DNA of 64,000 bases from Siphonodentalium dalli (taxonomy: Eukaryota; Mollusca; Scaphopoda; Gadilida; Siphonodentaliidae), in NCBI GenBank assembly GCA_032622095.1, contig CP136061.1:266795551-266859550 (forward strand), written 5' to 3'. Positions 44,561 to 56,532 of the stretch are shown piece by piece. Below the pieces are notes generated by a model. It was given only the letters and a program-made list of their open reading frames with translations. It was not told the DNA's origin and did no database searches. Positions within the stretch are counted from its first letter, which is position 1. Each line of letters begins with the position of its first letter. A program made the translations under genes and the position numbers.

Positions 44561-45923
44561 CCAGCACATTAGGTTTCACTTCTCGTGAGTGCCTAATAAA
44601 CATACATGTACGATTATTAAAATCGAGGTAAAATTCCCACCTGTATGATCGTTATTTGGTCCTATACATTTATTAAATTAACCAAAAGAAATAATTCACC
44701 AATCTTAAATTGTGTTATTCATAGATCTATAAATGAACTCTGATTGTTGACAGTGATCAGCACACTGTAGATTCACAGACCTGGCAATCCATCAAAACTA
44801 TTTCTGTCACATAGCATCAGTCAGATGGTGCGTTTTGTTGGGATGTATGGTACTAATATTTCCAGTCTGTACGCTTATTCCACCCTGTACTATTATTCAG
44901 CTACGCGACATTTTCCAACCTGTACTATTATTCCACCCTGTACTTTTATTAGGCACTCAAGAGTAGGGAAAGAAAATCGAGGAAAGCTAATTTTTTTTCA
45001 TTGATCAATAATCACATGTTTAAAGGGGTACTGTACGCCATTTTCATTAAATTTCCGGTGACAACAACGATCTAATATCGATAATATATAGAAACATAAG
45101 TATAGAATGGAAATTACATTTTGTGCAAATCGAATAGCTAGTCCCATAAGAGTGACAACACGCTCAAAATGTGTGAGGAACAATGATTGTGAAGTATAAG
45201 AGAAACATTATATCAGGGATTTACGAGTTCTCTCTAATACATGTATAGTAATATATCTCGCAAGAGCCGAGAGATATAGCAAAAAGCAAGGTCTCTCATA
45301 CAATGGTTCAGTAAATCTGGACTTTTTGGGCGTAAAAAAACCGAGAATAAAGCAATTTTGTCTGAACTATTTATCTTAAATCTTGTGATATATGTGTATA
45401 CTAAACGGTAAAATGAAATTTAATAGCGACAAATTGATTCTGTGACCTTTCCCAGAAGCAGAAATATGTGGGCAATTCCATGTGACTGACATTACATTCA
45501 AAGAACTTTTTCCAGATTCATTGTGATGAATAGAGCAACATTTATAAATATATAATCTTATGACAAAATGGCATCGTTCAATGTCAGCGTGACTGACATT
45601 ACATGAAAATATCAAGGCTCAGTGCCAAAGTTCTTGTTTTCAAATTAAATTTGTCTTAAATTTACTGAAACTCATATGATTTTCTTTGTTAATTTTTCGT
45701 GGTAGATATTTCAAGATAATGTAAAAGCTAAATTTAAGCTTAGAACAAACATGAAATATGTTTTGTTGTCCAAATGCGTGACTGACATTAATACACTAAT
45801 TTCGTGTCAGACATTACACTAATTTCGTGACTGACATTACGCTATGAAATATATCAAATATTTCCCCAACAGTTTCCGATCCAAATGAGTAATTATTGCC
45901 CTACCAACCAGATTTTATGGGGT
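44561..45923. other. Unassigned; GTGACTGACATTAC motif cluster
   Basis: The motif TGACTGACATTA occurs at about 45484, 45592, 45780 and 45827, with TGTCAGACATTACAC at 45806. One more copy (ATGACTGACATTACAC) lies beyond the hAT insertion at about 48051. The intervals are irregular, so this is not a simple tandem array. Separately, CCTGTACTATTATTCCACCC-like words at 44880-44950 recur at 49860, 52260 and 58210. Confidence 0.4.
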
Positions 45924-46418
45924 TTAAAGGTACTCAATCCGATAAAACTCATCTAAATTACTATTTCAATGGCTTCGGGCAGTTCGGGGGTCAAAAATAT
46001 TTGATTCGAGTCGAGGAAGTCACCCATGAAAGCTCAGATTTGTTAGATATCGATTTTAGAAATCTATTATTTTTCATTATCGGGAATACTTTCTGTCCCA
46101 GAACGCAGTCAAAATTGCGTTATTATCACCACTTGATTTTAGACTTATCCATCCTTGTCTGTTTGAATGTTTGTGCACACGTCTCGAGCAAGTTACGAAT
46201 TTGACGGCAATTATTAGTACTCATCTCGAGAAATAATTAACAAATATCAAAAATCAATATCTAATAACTCTGAGCTTTGTTTGATAGGTTCCTCACCTCG
46301 AATCAAATATTTTTTACCCCCAAAGCCAAAGAAATAGTAATATAGGACCCTCTGATCGGATTGTTGTTGTTGGAATCTGTTGAGATGGGGACCCTCTGTT
46401 CGGATTGAGTACCTTTAA
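45924..46418 (+). mobile_element. TTAA element, 495 bp, copy 1
   Basis: It is bounded by TTAA on both sides, with ends TTAAAGGTACTCAATCCGA and TCGGATTGAGTACCTTTAA. Arms also mirror each other internally (CGAGTCGAGGAAGTCACCC versus GGTTCCTCACCTCGAATC). It is nearly identical to the copy at 62717-63204. TTAA targets fit piggyBac or Kolobok. The 102-codon frame at 45896-46204 belongs to the element and is not a gene. Confidence 0.82.
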
Positions 46419-46456
46419 ATGCAATTAATATATTTTATTACCATATACATGTACAG

Positions 46457-48011
46457 TAGTGATGCGGACCGGACCGGACCACCGCCAAGGCGGTCCAGTC
46501 CGGTCTGTCCAGGCCATTCCGGTCTGGTACACATGCCTGGACCGGTCCAAAACGGTCCGGTCCACCTATAATAGGCTATATGTTAATTAATTCTCTGTTT
46601 TCTCAAAGTTTTTACTCTGTATAGTACAAACTATAAGGCTACTGAGTTCAGTACATTGCAATGAGTCCATATATGTTAAAACTTGCATTGTTTGCCGATT
46701 CTATGCATTATTGTCTGTCTCTGGTGGGATATACTGGGAACGATGCACGATAATAGTATTTCTAGAAATGCGAACATGCACTAATTAAATGTATTGGACA
46801 GATATATAGCTAGGGCCAGAATGTGTTATAACCAGAATGTGTTATAGCACTCAACTGATTGTATGCATTATTCGTATCATACCTATTGTCCCCCGAAAAA
46901 AATATTTTTGGGGGACTATAGAAACGGGGTCTCTCCGCCCGTCCGTCCGTCAAACTTTTGAGTACCTTCATGGTGTAATCATCTCCTCCTACAGATTTCA
47001 TCCCAGAGATTTGAAACTTCAGAATATTGTTGCCCATATATTGAAGATGTGCAACATGTATATAGATGATGGAAAAATTATTTTTTGACGGAGTTATTAA
47101 CCCTTTTTGACTTAGAAAATTTCAATATCTTTTATAATTTTCTGTATGAGGGTACCTTCGTGGTGTAATCAACTCCTCCTACAGTTTTGATCATAGATAT
47201 TTGAAACTTCAGAGTATTGTTACCCACATATTGAAAATGTTCAACATGTATATATAGATGACGGAAAAATTATTTTTTTATGGAGGTATTAACCCTTTTC
47301 AACTTAGAAAATTTCAACATTTTTTTTTAATTTCTTCAACAAAGCGGCATCGACTTGCCACTTTTTCGGGGGACACTGGGGCTAAATTGAAATAACTATA
47401 CTGATGGCAATTATACAAATGTCTAATAATATGACTACTACATTAATATTGGAGTCTTGGAGATTGTGATGGCTGATTGTATATCCCTGACAATTACAGT
47501 TATATATAAGTACAACTACTATGGGATTAATGTGACTGTCTTGTGTATGTACTATCTAATGTGGTTTGCATGTTTCTTCGATAAGTATAACTGTGAAAAA
47601 CAATAGAATACTCGATTCGATATCCATCCATTGATTAGTTGATGCCGTGTTACACTGTTCCATACTCATTCAGTTGCATGTTTGTCACATTGATAGGGTG
47701 CTACATAGTGTTGGTCAGTGTTACATTAATACATTATAAGGAAAGTGACATGTACAAAGTTCATCTATACATTGTTTTCGTGGCCTCAAACGTTTAATAG
47801 ATATTAATAATCACTTAAATGCATCAATACATCGTTGCTAATTGATATGACGGCAAATACGCAATAATATTCGCGATAGTTTAATATAACTGAAGTAAAA
47901 TAGTGGACTGGACCGGAGAGTACCGGACCGGCGACAAAAAGCGGTCCGGTCCAGACCGCGGTCCACCCCTGAACCGCGGACCGGTCAAAAGCGGTCCAGT
48001 CCGCATCACTA
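46457..48011. mobile_element. Non-autonomous hAT element, 1555 bp
   Basis: The ends are TAGTGATGCGGACCGGACC and, inverted, GGTCCAGTCCGCATCACTA, with many extra GGTCCGGTCC words at both ends. Flanks are ATGTACAG (46449-46456) and ATATACAG (48012-48019), an 8-bp duplication with one mismatch, as expected for hAT. There is no transposase frame. A second inverted-repeat element is nested inside (46887-47375). Trp- and Gly-rich ORFs over 47804-48118 are translations of the GGTCC repeats. Confidence 0.8.
46887..47375 (+). mobile_element. Nested TGTCCCCCGA element with internal duplication
   Basis: The ends are TGTCCCCCGAAAAAA and, inverted, TTTTTCGGGGGACA. A CCGTCCGTCCGTC stretch follows the left hairpin. 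The interior is two tandem copies of about 190 bp (from about 46961 and 47151), each with TGGTGTAATCA, TCTCCTCCTACAG-like and AATATTGTTGCCCA-like blocks. The start at 56596 (TGTCCTCCGACATTCCATTG) is a related end. Confidence 0.65.
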
Positions 48012-48519
48012 ATATACAGAACATGAACATGACATTGACTAATGTAAGCATGACTGACATTACACAATTTTATCAAAGATACATGGTAACTGGATATAAA
48101 ATTTAAGTTGTTTGACATTCAAATACTTTAATATGAACACCTTTTTCACTTATTTTAGTTGGTATTTAACATTTTTTTATGGACAGACTAATCTGTCTGT
48201 GTCTGATATTATGCTACTGAATTTGAGTCTAACATTAACCTATGAAAAAAAAAGAACAAAATATTAGTTCTTCATTCTCAATTACCTTTTGTACAAGTTT
48301 TACAGACAATAGTGTTTGGATACCGAGGAAAATGGGATGTGGTTTGCACAGGTTGTCTTACTTTGGCCAATATTTCATGCCTACATGACATTTCAGTATT
48401 GTTTGTTTACCAGCTAGTTTTTAGTGAGATATATATATTAAATTGAATAAATAAATAAGTGGATAAGAATCGTCATTGTATGGCAGCCTCCCGAGAAAAA
48501 TGATAGTATAATAGTATAC

Positions 48520-48591
48520 TGTGGACTTTCTCGTAGAAGTTGAACAACATTCATGGCCACAACAAAAGTCTGAGCACACTGTTCATTATAC
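48520..48591 (-). CDS. Candidate exon, unrecognised
   Basis: The acceptor is TTTATGTCCCCAG and the donor GTATAC. The frame entering in phase 2 reads YNEQCAQTFVVAMNVVQLLR, then ESP, and leaves in phase 2. The same frame is open over a longer stretch (48438-48680), so the splice sites may be coincidental. The composition looks protein-like. No family is recognised and the link to gene A is unproven. Confidence 0.3.
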
Positions 48592-48869
48592 CTGGGGACA
48601 TAAATTTCCGAATATATAAGCTGATAATGTTCAGCCCACTTGTAGTTCGGGCTGTAACAATGCAGAAGTTCACATTGCAAATCAAAATGTTTATTACATG
48701 CTTGTTCCTAGAAGTACCTGTACAGTGTTATTGCCGTTCCATATTCACAAATCCATATGCAACGTACGTTCCATACACATCTCGTTAACGTAAAATGACG
48801 TACATGACGTTCGCCTCAACCACGAAACTCGAACTTAAATAAAAGAATCATCACACAAACACGCCCTGT

Positions 48870-49030
48870 TATAAAAAGCGAAATAGGAAAATACATCGAA
48901 AATCGAAATAGGAAAATACAGCGAAATAGCGAAATAGAACGAAAACTCGAAATAGGAACATATAGCGAAATAGGGAGAAATATAGAACGAAATATATAAA
49001 TATGAAATTATTTTTATAAACGAAATAACG
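48870..49030. repeat. GCGAAATAGGAAAATA-type short repeats
   Basis: An irregular tandem of CGAAATAGGAAAATACA and AGCGAAATAG words, about 160 bp. Phe/Tyr-rich minus frames (48835-49182 and 48869-49114) are its translations. Confidence 0.8.
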
Positions 49031-49466
49031 GAGATATTTGAAAAGGTGTCTTTGACGAAATAACGGACATATTTGGAGAAGTGTTTTAAAGGAGCGTACC
49101 CCAAACCCACCCACCCAAGGGAAGAATTTGACTTATATTTCTCCAAAGTTGATCTATTGTGGTGTTGCAATTTCTCATACAAATCGCCGTCATTTCGTCA
49201 AAAAAATTATTTATAGAGTTATTACCCTTCAGATTAAATATGATATTCCATCGAAAGCACGCGTGCCTCTCGTGGTCGCGATTATATGCCAATAGCCATC
49301 ATATCGTGGACCCCGATAAGATATCTCTTGGTAGTCAAGCTTGTGCGTATTAGGTGATATGACACACATGTGAACATTTAAATACTGAATAAAACACCAC
49401 ATGACACATACCTACTATGTTGATTACTATACTTGACCTACACGAACTGTAAAAATAATATGTTTA

Positions 49467-49789
49467 GTGCCACCGCACACGCTGCGATTAAAATCGTAAG
49501 TGGGGAAAATCGCAGGAGGAAGCATCCAATGCGCATGCCCACGACAATATGGTAGCCAAATCGTAGCAATCAAGCAATGTTTGATTTTACCAGGAAAATC
49601 GTGGCGTGACTTTGGCAACGCGCGCGATCGTAGCTGTCACATGACCACTGTCGCACTGGTCATGTTGTAAATACCACGAAAATCGTAGCTGCAAAGATCA
49701 CAGCACCGTAGCGTCTGCGGGCAAGCTACGATTTCTCCACCTACGATTTTCCCCACTTACGATTTTAATCGTAGCGTCTGCGGTGGCAC
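49467..49789. mobile_element. Harbinger-type MITE, 323 bp
   Basis: Long TIRs: GTGCCACCGCACACGCTGCG on the left and, read inward from the right, GTGCCACCGCAGACGCTACG. Both continue with ATTAAAATCGTAAGTGGGG. It is flanked by TTA on both sides (49464-49466 and 49790-49792), the 3-bp target typical of PIF/Harbinger. There is no ORF. Confidence 0.82.
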
Positions 49790-50215
49790 TTAACAGTTGA
49801 TGTTTTGCTCAGAGTTTATTATTTGGCCATTTTGGGTCTGCACTTTTAAAGTTTTATTAACTTTCAATGAAATCCCCCCCTGCACTATTATTGGGGCCTG
49901 CACTTTTATTTGGAGCCCAAAAGTATAGTCATGTCTATTATACATGCATCTTTAAGAATGCATACCAATAACATGAGATGAGTGATCTTATATTATTAAT
50001 TTCAATTTTCAAATCAACTTCAGATTAGATAAACTTGTGTTATTTTTGTGGTAATTGCTTAATGTATCTAGATAAGATCAGAGTGGAAAAGATCAGACTG
50101 GAAGTGGAGCAGGATTACATAATACAATGTGAGAAGTCTTCTTAACATCCCAGCAGTATACAACGGTACACCTCCATCAGAACACCTTTCAACAGCTTGA
50201 TAAATTTCATTCAAA

Positions 50216-50690
50216 TGTGACTGGAAGGGGGGGGGTCCCAAAACCATGAGTCGAAAAAAAAAACAAATTTGCACAAAGAGGGGTGGGGGTCCAAAGTGTG
50301 CTGCAAAAAAAAAATTCAGCGTTGTGTATGCAAATTTTTTCCTGACCCCCCCCCCAGAGGCGGACTGGCCGATCGGGAGACCGGGAAATTTCCCGATGGG
50401 CCGGAGGCCGGAAAAATTCTGATTCCACGTTATTTTCTATCAAGCGAGAATCCGAGGGGTTTTTTTACGGTTTGGGGGGGGGGGGGGTATATGTGGTTGG
50501 GCCGCCCAACCACAACTTGGGCCGCAAATGAAACCGACGTGGGCCACCACATGTGTTGTTTAACCAGCCGTGTATCCAATAAGATGGTACTCTTCTCACA
50601 TAAATTCATGAGGGCAGAGGCGGACTGCATGGCCGATCGGGAGACCGGGAAAATTCCGGACGTGGGCCCCACATGCACGGAAATAAATAA
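50216..50690 (+). repeat. G-rich runs and a duplicated CAGAGGCGGACTG end
   Basis: CAGAGGCGGACTGGCCGATCGG at about 50356 and GCAGAGGCGGACTGCATGGCC at about 50614 are direct copies, each followed by GGGAGACCGGGAAA. Poly-G/poly-C runs lie at 50227, 50347 and 50475. This looks like ends of a degraded DNA transposon, but no inverted partner was found. The overlapping ORF at 50269-50697 follows from GC content. Confidence 0.5.
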
Positions 50691-50697
50691 AGAGTAG

Positions 50698-53105
50698 AAA
50701 CGTGTACTCTATTATTTTGTAGATATCGTATTTACACATCCATTGTGTAGAAATGCCACAAGACGTATGGCGCGCGACAACTAATTACACTATAAAAGAG
50801 TACAATTGATTAATAAGTACTCAAATAAAGAGTAACGTGGCGTATGTAGCGATCACGTGCCGATGTGCAACGTCATTTTTTCGACCGTGACGCCATTTTG
50901 TCTCAATGCTTGGAAAGTAAACTATTCTTTATCCATTGGAATCATGGAATTTTCATGTAATTACAGACTGTCCACATGTCGGAATCGTGGTAACGGAAAC
51001 GCGGCAATGTTTTGACTTCATTATTTTTCATTAAGTTGTGAAATTTCATTGAAAACACCAACATAAATCGTAGGCTACTATTCTTGACTAGGTAGGCCAA
51101 CTTTACTTTAGATTTTGAATAATTAAATTAATAATTTACATCATTATCATTTGATTACTATAGACTAGTATTATGCATGATGCCATTATCATCTAGCCTA
51201 TATATTTTATTATTTTCCCCGGACTATAATTTATGTTCCTATTACCAGCGCCGCCTGAAATTAGCTACACGTCCTTCATCCCGAAGCGAGGGCGGATTTT
51301 TTATTTACTATCATTGATATATCATTTAGGACATTTAGATGTGGAATTTCATTGAAAGATCTTGCAAGTACTATAACATATTAATTAACGGTAAATTATA
51401 TTGCTATTAGTATTAATTAATACATATGACTACTAGTACTTTAGATTTGAAATAATTTACATCATCATCTTTACTAGTATCATAGTATGATAGTATCATA
51501 AGTATGTTATTAACAATTTGATGAAAATCTAACTTCTAAGTAACTAAACAGAACATCGTAATTTCCGTATTAGTTGCTCAAATATTCCCATTTTTTAAAT
51601 TACCCCTCTGGAGTCCTCATTGACCTTCATCTTGGCGTGAGATTTCATGAATTTTAAAGTTTTTTTATCATCATCGTTTATCGTCTAACATCAGTCAGTC
51701 ATCATCGATCATCATCATCATCATCGTCGTGTTTGCCGACAAAATAATTAATATATTACACAATGAATGTCAATGTGACAACTGACGTACGGCATCAGTA
51801 TTAGTTGTTTTAAATTCAGTCTGTTCAGAGATGAATACCCAGAAATAATTTTGAATCAATAAATGTGCATCGAAATTGGGTGACTTGCTCACAAGTGAAC
51901 TCGCATGTACCTGCAGGCTGTATGGCAATTGTTTTTCCAGATTTGTTGTTCAGAACAATGTATTTTGACTAATAGTAATAGCTTCATTCAACCATGCAAA
52001 TTTAAAATTGGGGTCCCGTGATCTTTCAAGTTGCATGATCTGATGATTCAAAGTTGAAAGTACTTTTGTGTCTCAATCTCATATTAAAACTGCTCAAGGC
52101 ACAGCTCTCGAAAGATCCTCATGCCATGAAGCGATATGGCGAGGTGACTTGGAATTGATCCAAAAATCCTCATGTCGATCGTTAAATAGGCGAGGTGGCT
52201 TTGACAGCTGGTGCTAAATTTCAAGCAGTTACAATGTATATGCTACTCTCGGGATCCAAATAATAGTACAGTGGTGAAATTTCCTTTAAAATAAATAATA
52301 GTATGGGGGCTCAATAATATTACAGGGGGGAATTTTCGCAAATCAACACTAAGTATGGGTCAAAAATTGTGGTTAGTTTCATATGTTCTCATACAGGGAT
52401 CATTGCACATCCTCGTAAATATCATTCACATTTTGTCAAAAACTTCTAACAGTTTACTTTGATTGTTCCTGAATTAGTTTAGACTTGTAGTCATATATAC
52501 AGTTAGAGATATGACTTTTATGTGAGGGACTTGTGTGCTTGGGGTTCATTAACTCACCCTTTGTTGTCATATGACTGACTCAAAAAATATAGTGTCCAGA
52601 TCCAGTCGCAACTATTGACACAATGAAATAATTATCTTGATTCATTGATGTCAGATATGCCATAATGGTGAGCATAGACATTTAGCTTGGCAATATAAAA
52701 GTATATTGGAATCCTTTTGTTTTTATCTATAAACTCATCTTCACCATCGTCTCCACTTTATCATCTTCATCATCATATAAATTCACTATATATATAGAGC
52801 AACTATAGATATAAAATATACATGTAGTCGAACAAATCCCAAGTGTTGACCATTCATTTAGGCCCATACCGGCAGTTTAAGTTTAATACAAAATAACAAA
52901 TTTAGTGGTTCTTTTCACAATGGTATACAATTGTCACAATGTGATAACTTCTGCATTTATGTGAAAGTGATGAAATTGGAACCGCTAGTATATAATAAGT
53001 AATCAAAATTAAAATCTTCATAATAATGGATATCGTATTAATTTAAAATTAAATCATCATTATTTGGGTCAAGTAATGTTCTATGTTGACTGGTAATCAC
53101 TACTA
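50698..53105. other. Unassigned intergenic sequence
   Basis: No coding exon was supported. It contains a short TCATCA microsatellite (51668-51730) and an AATAATAGTACAGTGG-like word (52260) shared with 44880, 49860 and 58210. If the exon at 53648 is the first of gene C, its promoter would be at the right end of this stretch or beyond the MITE. Confidence 0.4.
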
Positions 53106-53357
53106 CAGTAATGCCCTAATTAATTGACTCCCTAACCACAGCAGATATATGGGTAACTTTTCAGGATTTAGTCGGAAATATGGCTTGTTGCTATTTATTG
53201 GAAAGCTCTCGCAGAGAGCTTTCTGATGAATGGCAACAAGCTATATTTCTAGGAGAGCTTTCCGATGAATGGCAACAAGCCATATTTCCGACTAAATCCT
53301 GAAAAGTTACCCATAATTCTGCTGTAGTTAGGGAGTTGATTAATTAGGGCATTACTG
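53106..53357. mobile_element. Palindromic mariner-type MITE, 252 bp, TA-flanked
   Basis: The ends are CAGTAATGCCCTAATTAAT and, inverted, ATTAATTAGGGCATTACTG, with TA at 53104-53105 and 53358-53359. The arms of about 110 bp are nearly identical (both contain AACTTTTCAGGATTTAGTCGG), so the element can form one long hairpin. A short part of the arm (GAGAGCTTTC...AATGGCAACAAGC) is duplicated at the centre. Confidence 0.88.
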
Positions 53358-53647
53358 TATACACAAGCATTTGCATCATCATGGTCGTCTGTGAAGCTAG
53401 AATATTCATTCAGCGTGTTTAGTCTTGATATATATGAGCTACAATTCTACAGATAACATGTGGACAGTCTGCTTTTAAATAATTCTAGATTCTGTATTAA
53501 AATCCAAAATTGTTAATGTGGAACATCTATTTTTTTTGCTGACTGCGTGCCATTTTTGAAGCATCTTTTAAAAACAACAATATTCTGGTCTACAAATAAT
53601 TGCATCATTTCCATGCAAAATTTCGACTCGTTTATGACGTCTGTACA

Positions 53648-53723
53648 ATGGAGTGGATGATCACAGATGATTCATGGTGGTTGGAATATCAAGGCTTGAG
53701 GAATCTGGTTGAATTTTTCACAG
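53648..53723 (+). CDS. Candidate first coding exon of gene C
   Basis: ATG at 53648 is in a good context (TGTACAATGG). The frame reads MEWMITDDSWWLEYQGLRN, then LVEFFT, and stops at a donor (CACAG, then GTATTT) in phase 1. No good acceptor lies upstream within the open frame, so I treat it as an initial exon. I do not recognise the sequence. It could belong with the phase-1 exon at 55043, or it may be chance. Confidence 0.33.
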
Positions 53724-53788
53724 GTATTTATGAATTATCTATTATAAACTAATTAATATATATATGCTTTAAAGTTTGCACAAAATAT

Positions 53789-54640
53789 TAGGGGTGGGAG
53801 GTACTACCAGTGTCGCAATACGATACATATCGCGATATGCGGTCGCGATACAATACTTATCTAGATACGATACCCTAGTATTTCTGGATGCAGCCCTTCA
53901 TATGGAATTCATGAATTGGTTGAAAAAAAACATATATTCAATCATAGTCATTATTTAATAGTTCATTAATTTGATTAATCCTTCAATACCAGCTACTTCA
54001 GTTCATTGGAATGTTTTATATAAGGCCAAGGTCGTATGGGATTACACGACTTTCAAGTACAAAAACATAACCACGTTTGTTGTTTAATTCATTTAAATAC
54101 AGTCCAGGGGGAGTAATTCAAAAATACCACGTCGGAAGTTCGGAACGTTGTCTGTATTGACGCGGTTTACTACGAGTCTTGCGATGAGACACGTTTATGT
54201 CAATTGGGTATCGGTGACTGTTAACGGAACGATTTAATTCTCTAATATGCAGTTCAACTCCAATGAACGACAAATGATTAGCATGATGTACATTTTGAGC
54301 CTTTTGGTGACATCATTTCTATGAACGAACTCTTCTGTGTGCCAACGGTGACAATGGTATATCAAACTTTACACAAAAACTTCAATGCCCACGCGCATGA
54401 CCGACGAACAGGTGGCTGACCTATTTAATCGGCGCTTTGAAGTAGAACGACTTTATCATGCTTCTTTGCATGCCGTTGTATTTAATTCTTATTCTCCAGC
54501 GTAACGAATAATGGACACCGGTAATAGATGAACAGAATTGTGTATCGCGATGCGCGATTTTTTGGCTATGGAACCGGTGCGTGTATCGTAGAACTCTGAT
54601 TCGCGATACACCAGTGCACCGGTGATATCTCGCACCCCTA
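53789..54640. mobile_element. hAT-like element, 852 bp
   Basis: The ends are TAGGGGTGGGAGGTACTACC and, read from the right, TAGGGGTGCGAGATATCACC. The flanks are CAAAATAT (53781-53788) and CACAATAT (54641-54648), an 8-bp duplication with one mismatch. Both ends carry CGCGATATG/TATCGCGA words. There is no transposase frame. It lies in the presumed first intron of gene C. Confidence 0.75.
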
Positions 54641-54864
54641 CACAATATTCAGTCCCACTCGAACTCACTGTCAAGCACCGTTTGGCAAACCTCTTTAGAT
54701 TCCATACTATTTCAGAGTCAGCTCTACTGTAATACGACATACAATGATATACTATTAGCTAAGAATAACCCATACTAGTATATTCATTATATTAATAGCC
54801 ATACTAGTAATTAGAAACTTGATTTGCCATGCGATTGTCTATATGGATTGATTTGCATTATATA

Positions 54865-54985
54865 CAGTTATGCCCAAAGTAATTGTCTCCTTAACCACAG
54901 CAGAATTATGGGTAACAGTAACTTTTCAGGATTTAGTCGGAAATATGGCTTGTTGTCATTCATCGGAAAGCTCTCGACAACAGTT
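54865..54985 (+). mobile_element. Half copy of the TA palindromic MITE
   Basis: CAGTTATGCCCAAAGTAATT, then ACCACAGCAGAATTATGGGT, then AACTTTTCAGGATTTAGTCGG and GGAAAGCTCTCG match the left arm of the element at 53106. The right arm is missing. TA precedes the start. The small ORFs at 54824-55060 partly read through it. Confidence 0.7.
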
Positions 54986-55042
54986 AACGGTACACGTAAG
55001 ATGTTATTATTGCAATACATTAATTATAATCTCTTTTGTAGG

Positions 55043-55120
55043 AGGAACAAACTGGCATGAGGGCAAGTGTGAAGGGTCAAGACAGCAATCTCCAATCCAG
55101 CTACATGTTCATGTACAAGG
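55043..55120 (+). CDS. Candidate exon with carbonic-anhydrase-like N-terminal motif
   Basis: The acceptor is TATAATCTCTTTTGTAG. In phase 1 the frame reads GTNWHEGKCEGSRQQSPIQL, then HVHVQ, and a donor (GTACAAG, then GTGCTC) keeps phase 1. The W-x5-C-x5-QQSPI-x-L spacing resembles the start of alpha-carbonic anhydrase domains (typically W, then C, then QSPI-N/D-I). The entry phase fits the exon at 53648-53723. Against it: phase 0 is also open for 50 codons, and no later carbonic anhydrase exon (HWG motif) was seen up to 64000. Confidence 0.27.
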
Positions 55121-55596
55121 TGCTCTACTTCAGTGATGAAACATATACTGGAGATCATCTGGTCGCTGAATATAGGGGAGGGTACCGTCCCTGAAGTCTC
55201 TAGATAGTTGTAAGTGACCGTTCATTGAACAAATCATTCAAACAGTTTAGTGCTATTGTTTCGCAGCTTCTGTAATATCTTTCACAATACAAACCCACAA
55301 TATGATCAATACATTTCGCGATTCACTTTATTGCTTTTGATACAATCAAATATATATTTCTTAGAAGCATTGCAAGTTATCAACATCAAAGATCAATCCA
55401 TGATTTGACGCTTTACATGTACATATGTTTAGATTGTTTGCCCACATGTAAATATAATTGTCAAATAACTATCTAAAATAGCCCTCTTATTTTTCCGATT
55501 GTTTGGTATAAACTCACAAATCGTATTATTATATTCGCTCATCGCCGCCGATGGGTAGTAGTACTGCGTGAATTTAAATAGGAGTAAGGTACTTGC

Positions 55597-55845
55597 TTAA
55601 CCCTTTCATGACTGGAGTTTCCTAAAATTTTGCGAAAAACCCTGTGCCAATTCATTCTCTTAAACAAGCGAGTCTCCCATTGGGAGCCTCACATATGTAA
55701 GAGAATACACTGGCCTATCAATAGTTACCTTGACCTTGCATTCTCTTAAATATGCATGGCTCCCTATGGTAAACTGGTATATATAGGAGAATGCACTGGC
55801 ATTGGATGTTTACTGCTGCACCAGCGATTGTTATGAAAGGGTTAA
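55597..55845 (+). mobile_element. CCCTTTCATGAC TTAA-family MITE, 249 bp
   Basis: TTAACCCTTTCATGACTGGAG at the left and TTATGAAAGGGTTAA at the right, TTAA intact on both sides. Internal GAGTCTCCCATTGGGAGCC is a small palindrome shared with the other copies (30043, 43863, 63201). There is no ORF. Confidence 0.82.
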
Positions 55846-56532
55846 TTAATTTTGATGCATATACTACTAGTTACTAGTAGTATTCCACATTTGCTTATAT
55901 TAGTTCATCATTATTCTCACTTGATATTACTGTTTATATACCAATCTCTCATTTTCATATACAGTACTAGGGCACTATAAATTTGTCTGGATCGCAGAAC
56001 TTTATCACAGACAGGATATCTGGGAAAGTTCTTGTTTCTGTTAAAAATAAGGTTTCCTTGGCTCTATCCAGATAGTTACAGGACCATCGTAACTTTTAAC
56101 AAAGTTACGTATTGCGGCTAGAGAAATGCCGTTTTGGAAAAATTTGATCTCATTATCACGTGGAGCAATTTCCCCATTTGCTGTATACATATACTCCATG
56201 AGTCCAATCGGCATTATAACTTATATATGCCAATTGGTGTATATACATCTATCCACCTATATACTAATTGATAGAATCTACACATGACATATCACCTCAG
56301 TTTTGAACGAAATTTCTGCAATAGGTTGTTTAGTTCTATATAGAGGTATATGCTTAGTGTGCATATATAATCATACATGTAATTAGAGGCAAAGCACATT
56401 AGGAAAGGTGAAATTTTATGCGTCAAAGCCAATAATTTAATATATGTATATGTTAGCTGACCTGAATATATGGTAAAATGTGGTTATATCTTAATTTACA
56501 GATTTAGAAGATGTACTTAACATCATCTTCAG

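Noticed and set aside
45896-46204. 102-codon ORF, also found at 62785-63006
   Set aside because: Both lie inside TTAA elements. The identity reflects shared transposon DNA, and there is no transposase domain.
47804-48118. Trp/Gly/Pro-rich ORFs on both strands
   Set aside because: They come from GGTCCGGTCC repeats at the right end of the hAT element.
50269-50697. 142-codon plus ORF with overlapping minus frames
   Set aside because: A locally GC-rich repeat with poly-G runs removes stops on both strands. No domain or splice support.
54824-55060. Plus ORF MPCDCLYGLICI and its overlapping frame
   Set aside because: It reads through a MITE half copy (54865-54985); only the part after the acceptor at 55042 was kept as a candidate.
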